From contig DASYAE010000076.1 of NCBI GenBank assembly GCA_036501535.1, positions 1 through 9,488 of the forward strand: a stretch of DNA of 9,488 bases. Direction: 5' to 3'. Shown here in pieces: positions 6,582-9,488 of this stretch (positions within the stretch are counted from its first letter, which is position 1; each line of letters opens with the position of its first letter). A program made the translations under genes and the position numbers. The notes under the pieces were generated by a model, which was not told the DNA's origin, made no database searches, and was given only the letters and a program-made list of their open reading frames with translations. The DNA is from DASYAE01 sp036501535. GTDB lineage: Bacteria; Actinomycetota; Actinomycetes; Streptomycetales; Catenulisporaceae.

Positions 6582-6598
6582 GTCCCGCTCAGCGGGAC
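6582..6598. promoter_or_regulatory. 17-bp palindrome, candidate operator 2 (upstream of cupin/monooxygenase operon)
   Basis: GTCCCGCT-C-AGCGGGAC begins 5 nt after the regulator's stop codon and is the exact reverse complement of the 5819-5835 site. It could also fold as an RNA hairpin, but no run of T follows, so an intrinsic terminator is less likely than an operator. Its place 91 bp before the next start codon suits control of that operon. Confidence 0.65.
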
Positions 6599-6688
6599 GG
6601 TGCGTTGCCAGGCCGGTGGCATCACGTTGACGCTCTGACATCAGACACATCCGCGAACCCGCGGGGTGCGACGACAAGGGAGACCACG
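6599..6688 (+). promoter_or_regulatory. Leader/promoter region of the cupin-monooxygenase operon
   Basis: After operator 2 come two further inverted repeats, TGCCA-6-TGGCA (6606-6621) and TCTGA-CA-TCAGA (6634-6645). A TTGACG at 6627-6632 resembles a -35 box, but no convincing -10 follows at 15-18 bp. The Shine-Dalgarno AAGGGAG (6676-6682) lies 6 nt before the cupin ATG. Promoter placement is tentative. Confidence 0.4.
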
Positions 6689-7153
6689 ATGACTCTCGGC
6701 GGCGGATACATGCTGCGCTCCCGCGAAGGGACTCAGATCGCGGCGATCGGCCTCGGCATCACGATGAAGACCGACGGCAAATCCACCCATGACGCGTACT
6801 CCCTGTTCGAGTACGCGATCCCGGGCCGCACCGACGGTCCGCCGGCGCACATCCACACCCGCGAGGACGAGTCGTTCATCTGTTTGGCCGGCAAGCTCGA
6901 CGTCCACCTCGGCGGCGAGGACTTCACCCTCGCCATGGGCGACTACCTCTACCTGCCCCGCGACGTGGTGCACACCTTCCGCAACACCTACGACGAGGAG
7001 GCCCGCGTCATCTCGGTCGTCTCGCCGGCCGGCCTGGAGGGCTACTATCAGGCGCTCGCCGCGATGCCGCCGGGCCCGAAGGACATCACGAAGATGAAGC
7101 AGATCATGGCGGACTTCGGCATCATGCTGCAGCTGCCGCCCGAGGTGAGCTGA
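6689..7153 (+). CDS. Small single-domain cupin (quercetinase-like fold, canonical metal site)
   Basis: The 154-residue protein has a complete cupin metal site: motif 1 HIHTREDESF gives His54, His56 and Glu61 (HxHxxxxE), and motif 2 GDYLYLPRDVVHTFRN (84-99) gives His95. The pattern resembles quercetin 2,3-dioxygenase-like and other small cupins in actinobacteria. An amphipathic helical tail (about 115-150) follows the barrel. The ATG at 6689 was chosen over a longer frame beginning at 6425, which runs antisense-free through the regulator gene in another frame, because of the AAGGGAG ribosome-binding site. Its stop lies 2 nt before the monooxygenase ATG, so the two are surely cotranscribed and perhaps act on the same compound. 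The reaction is unknown. It is not obviously a paralogue of the cupin at 4450-4953, whose metal motif differs. Confidence 0.88.
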   Translation: MTLGGGYMLRSREGTQIAAIGLGITMKTDGKSTHDAYSLFEYAIPGRTDGPPAHIHTREDESFICLAGKLDVHLGGEDFTLAMGDYLYLPRDVVHTFRNTYDEEARVISVVSPAGLEGYYQALAAMPPGPKDITKMKQIMADFGIMLQLPPEVS

Positions 7154-7155
7154 CC

Positions 7156-8661
7156 ATGCGGGTCGGCATCATCGGGGCGGGTGTGGCCGGTCTGAGCACG
7201 GCGAAGGTGCTCAAGCAGGCCGGGCACGAGGTGACCGTCTACGACAAGGCGCCGGACGTCGGCGGGGTGTGGAGCCGGACCCGCCGGTATCCGGGCCTGA
7301 CGACACAGAGCCCGAAAGCGCAGTATTCGTTCTCTGACTTCCCGATGTCCCGGGAGCTCCCGCAGTGGCCGACCGGCGCCCAGGTGCAGCAGTACCTCGC
7401 GGGTTACGCGACGCACTTCGGGTTGGAGCCCGCGCTGCGCCTGGATACCGAGGTGACGCGCGCCGAGCCCGCCCTCGGCGGCGGCTGGACGCTCACCACG
7501 GCAGCGGGCACGCAGTATTTCGACAAGCTCGTCGTCGCCAACGGCGTGTTCTGCGAGCCGGCAGTGCCCGAATATCCGGGCTCAGATGAGTTCGCCGCGG
7601 CCGGCGGGCAGGTGCTCGCCGGAACCTCCCTGCACGACGCGGAGACGGCGCGTGGCAAACATGTCCTCGTGGTCGGCTACGGCAAGTCCGCGTGCGACGT
7701 CGCGGTGCCGATCAGCGCGGTGGCAGCGAGCACCGACGTGATCGCGCGCCACTTGCTGTGGAAGGTGCCGCGGAAGATCGGCGGCGTGCTCAACTTCAAG
7801 ATGCTGCTGCTGACGCGTATGGGCGAGGCGCTGTTCCGGTACGTGCGCCTGCGTGGCCTGGAGAGGTTCCTGCACGGCCCGGGCAACGGCGTGCGCGGCC
7901 GGATGCTCAACTCGGTCGGCACGGTCTCGGTGCGCCAGTACGGCCTCAAGCGGCTCGATCTGGTGCCGCCCGGCTGTATGGAGGACATCGTCCGCGGCGC
8001 GATCGGCCTGGCCACCGAGGGGTTCTTCGAGGGCGTCGAAGCCGGCCGGATCACGGTGCGCAAGAACCGGACCGTCGCCCGCCTCGGCGCCGACGACGCG
8101 GGCAACCCGATCGCAGAGCTCGATGACGGCACGCGGCTGGCTGCCGACCTGGTGGTCTGCTCGACCGGTTTCCAGCAGGGCGTGCCCTTCCTGCCTCAGC
8201 AGACTGCGGCCCGCATCCTCGACGAGCGCGGAAACTTCATGCTGTACCGGCAGATCCGCCCGATCGACCTGCCCGACCTCTACTTCAACGGCTACAACTC
8301 GTCGTTCTTCAGCCCGCTGAACGCCGAGATGGCCGCAGTCTGGATCGCCGCGGACCTGGCCGGAGCGATCGACCTGCCGGCCCAGCCGGCGATGCGCGCG
8401 CAGGTCACCGAGCAGCTCGCGTTCATGAACGCCGCCACCGGCACGCACCACTGCCGAGGCGGTAAGATCATCCCGTTCTCCCTGCACAACGTCGACGAGG
8501 TGCTCGGCGACCTGAACGTGAACATCAGCGCTGCAGTCCGCGCGTCGCACTGGCTCAACCCGGTCGACCCGGCCGCGTACCGACGCATCACCCCGACGAT
8601 GCTCAAGCGGCTGCCGCCCGTGGCGAACCGGGTGCGGGTCTCTCATGAAGTGACCCCTTAA
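7156..8661 (+). CDS. FAD/NADPH flavoprotein monooxygenase (FMO / Baeyer-Villiger superfamily)
   Basis: The 501-residue protein has two dinucleotide-binding motifs, as in class B flavin monooxygenases: GAGVAG at 7-12 for FAD, followed by GGVW at 36-39, and GYGKSA at 174-179 for NADPH. Between them lies LAGTSLH (154-160), a degenerate form of the FxGxxxHxxx(Y/F) fingerprint: the His is kept, the flanking aromatic residues are not. A CSTGF segment near 335 corresponds to the late ATG-type motif. Such enzymes insert oxygen into ketones or oxidise N or S atoms; ring hydroxylation of MhpA type is done by another class (one Rossmann fold). The ribosome-binding site GAGGTG overlaps the end of the upstream cupin. 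The last codons (…GTG ACC CCT TAA) coincide with the apparent end of an IS element, so the native C-terminus may have been replaced. Substrate unknown; an aryl ketone feeding the catechol pathway is one possibility. Confidence 0.85.
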   Translation: MRVGIIGAGVAGLSTAKVLKQAGHEVTVYDKAPDVGGVWSRTRRYPGLTTQSPKAQYSFSDFPMSRELPQWPTGAQVQQYLAGYATHFGLEPALRLDTEVTRAEPALGGGWTLTTAAGTQYFDKLVVANGVFCEPAVPEYPGSDEFAAAGGQVLAGTSLHDAETARGKHVLVVGYGKSACDVAVPISAVAASTDVIARHLLWKVPRKIGGVLNFKMLLLTRMGEALFRYVRLRGLERFLHGPGNGVRGRMLNSVGTVSVRQYGLKRLDLVPPGCMEDIVRGAIGLATEGFFEGVEAGRITVRKNRTVARLGADDAGNPIAELDDGTRLAADLVVCSTGFQQGVPFLPQQTAARILDERGNFMLYRQIRPIDLPDLYFNGYNSSFFSPLNAEMAAVWIAADLAGAIDLPAQPAMRAQVTEQLAFMNAATGTHHCRGGKIIPFSLHNVDEVLGDLNVNISAAVRASHWLNPVDPAAYRRITPTMLKRLPPVANRVRVSHEVTP

Positions 8662-8669
8662 AGTGACAC
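8651..8669. repeat. Putative terminal inverted repeat of the IS3-family element
   Basis: The stretch starts with TGACCCC and contains AGTGACAC, similar to known IS3-family ends that begin TGA and carry a GGACAC block. Without the partner end this is an educated placement. Confidence 0.4.
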
Positions 8670-8706
8670 AACGCTCACCGATGTGATGAGAGATGCAGCG
8701 GATCCG

Positions 8707-9488
8707 TCATGCCACTTGAGCGAACTGTGCGTGTGCCTCTGCCGGTGTTCGGTATCCGAGTGTCGAGTGCAGGCGCTGGTTGTTGTAGAACGCGCCGATC
8801 CAGTGGTCGACGGCGCGGGTGGCTGCCTGGCGTGTCGTCCACGAGCGCATGCCGATCTCAGTCTTGAGGCCGGCGAAGAACGACTCGGCGACGGCGTTAT
8901 CCAGGCACGAGCCAGACCGCGAGAGACTTTGCCGAACCTCGAGCCGAGCCAATTCACGGCAGGCAGTACGCACGTGCGGTGTATTGAGCGCCGCGATCGG
9001 TGTGCACGATGCTTTGTGCGGCCAGATTCCCGCGCTCGTGCGCGGTGCTCACCATGGCGATCGTGAGTGCGGCGGTCTGTCGCGTCGCCGTAGTCCACGA
9101 GACGACTCTTCTGGTGCACAAGTCGATCAGTACGGCGAGGTAGACCCAGCCTTCGCAGGTAGCCGGGCAGGTGATGTCGCCGACGAGTCGCAGGCCCGGG
9201 CCTGGTGCGGTGAAATCACGGCGTAGCAGGTCCGGTGCCGGCGGCGCCTTGCCGTCCGGGCGGGTCAGCCAGCGGCGCCTGCGTCGTGTTTCGCCACGGA
9301 TGCCATGCTCGCGCATGACCCGGGCCACCCGTTTCCGGTCGACCACCCTCCCCTGCCTCTCCCCTGCCTACGCAGAGCGGCAGTTACGCGAGCAGCGCCG
9401 CATGTTCCACCGCAGTCGGCGTGGATTTGAGCTATCACTACGGCGAGCTGCTCGTCAGCCTCGGCGCGTCGCGTAAGCTCGCCCGGTT
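8707..9488 (-). pseudogene. IS3-family transposase OrfB (DDE/rve integrase domain), two frameshifts, N-terminus outside window
   Basis: Three consecutive frames together encode a typical OrfB. The first (9488 to about 9359) gives AQIHADCGGTCGAARVTAAL, the helical DNA-binding HTH_21 part. The second (about 9350 to 8975) starts at VVDRKRVARVMREHGI and contains the catalytic Asp in GDIT and the second Asp in HTDRGAQY. The third (about 8973 to 8707) gives SRSGSCLDNAVAESFF with the catalytic Glu and ends with QRLHSTLGYRTPAEAH. The first break is caused by an exact 11-bp tandem duplication (9348-9369); removing one copy restores LRRQGRVVDRKRV. The second break, near 8970-8980, fits loss of 5 bp from a CGTAC direct repeat (expected ARAYRTACREL). 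All three DDE residues survive but in different frames, so no full protein can be made. Confidence 0.9.
9348..9369. repeat. 11-bp perfect tandem duplication inside the transposase gene
   Basis: CTCCCCTGCCT occurs at 9348-9358 and again at 9359-9369. Deleting one unit puts the flanking transposase codons back in one frame, so this is the frameshifting mutation rather than part of the original element. Confidence 0.9.

Larger units (their letters stand above)
8651..9488 (-). mobile_element. IS3-family insertion sequence, partial and degenerate
   Basis: The right edge holds the orfB part of an IS3-family element in minus orientation; its orfA and other end lie beyond the window. The inner terminus is probably at 8651, where TGACCCCTTAAAGTGACAC resembles IS3/IS911-type ends (TGA…ACCC…AGTGGACAC), 56 bp downstream of the transposase stop. 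The other inverted repeat is not visible, so the boundary and 3-bp target duplication cannot be verified. Bases 8662-8706 carry no gene and are the element's non-coding end. Confidence 0.75.

Noticed and set aside
6582..6598. Intrinsic terminator after the regulator gene
   Set aside because: The hairpin is strong but no T-run follows, and the same sequence occurs at the start of the regulator gene, where a terminator makes no sense.
7156..8661. Monooxygenase as an MhpA-type aromatic ring hydroxylase
   Set aside because: Two separate dinucleotide-binding motifs are present, which marks the FMO/BVMO class; MhpA-type hydroxylases have a single Rossmann motif with a downstream GD motif.
8658..9119. 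153-codon minus-strand open frame across the IS
   Set aside because: It is out of frame with the conserved transposase blocks, is Ser/Arg/His-rich and has no family motif.
1..9488. tRNA, rRNA, CRISPR or riboswitch
   Set aside because: No cloverleaf-like segments, no regularly spaced repeats and no recognisable riboswitch core were seen; nearly all of the window is protein coding.

Overview
The window is high-GC DNA (strong G/C bias at third codon positions, GTG starts, few long intergenic gaps). It looks like an actinobacterial chromosome or large plasmid; the exact genus cannot be read from it. It holds a catabolic gene cluster for an aromatic compound, followed at the right edge by a decayed IS3-family insertion sequence.

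Left part (1-5726, minus strand, transcribed right to left): seven tightly packed genes joined by 1-4 nt stop/start overlaps or a 1-nt gap. In transcription order they are a short-chain dehydrogenase (SDR), a gentisate-dioxygenase-like cupin, an MhpC-like alpha/beta hydrolase, an MhpB-like type III extradiol dioxygenase, an MhpD-like 2-oxopent-4-enoate hydratase, an acylating acetaldehyde dehydrogenase (MhpF/DmpF type) and a 4-hydroxy-2-oxovalerate aldolase (MhpE/DmpG type, cut by the window edge). Together they form a meta-cleavage route: ring opening of a catechol, hydrolysis of the ring-fission product, hydration, retro-aldol cleavage to pyruvate and acetaldehyde, and conversion of acetaldehyde to acetyl-CoA. 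No ring hydroxylase that would make the catechol is visible, so the upstream substrate is unknown.

Middle (5727-6688): an 88-bp divergent promoter region, an IclR-family regulator on the plus strand, and a 112-bp gap before the next operon. A perfect 17-bp palindrome, GTCCCGCTNAGCGGGAC, occurs twice: just inside the start of the regulator gene and just after its stop codon. These two sites are the best candidates for the regulator's operators and would tie the two divergent operons into one regulon.

Right part (6689-8661, plus strand): a small canonical cupin followed 2 nt later by a two-Rossmann-fold flavoprotein monooxygenase of the FMO/Baeyer-Villiger superfamily. They may carry out an upper-pathway step, but their substrate cannot be read from the sequence.

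Right edge (about 8651-9488, minus strand): an IS3-family element whose DDE transposase frame is broken twice, once by an exact 11-bp tandem duplication and once by an apparent small deletion. The element's likely terminus supplies the stop codon of the monooxygenase gene.

Most notable points: the paired palindromes around the regulator; an SDR gene that seems to start at ATC and lacks the catalytic Tyr/Lys; a cupin inside a meta-cleavage operon with His in place of the usual Glu ligand; and readable scars of IS decay. No RNA genes or CRISPR arrays were seen.
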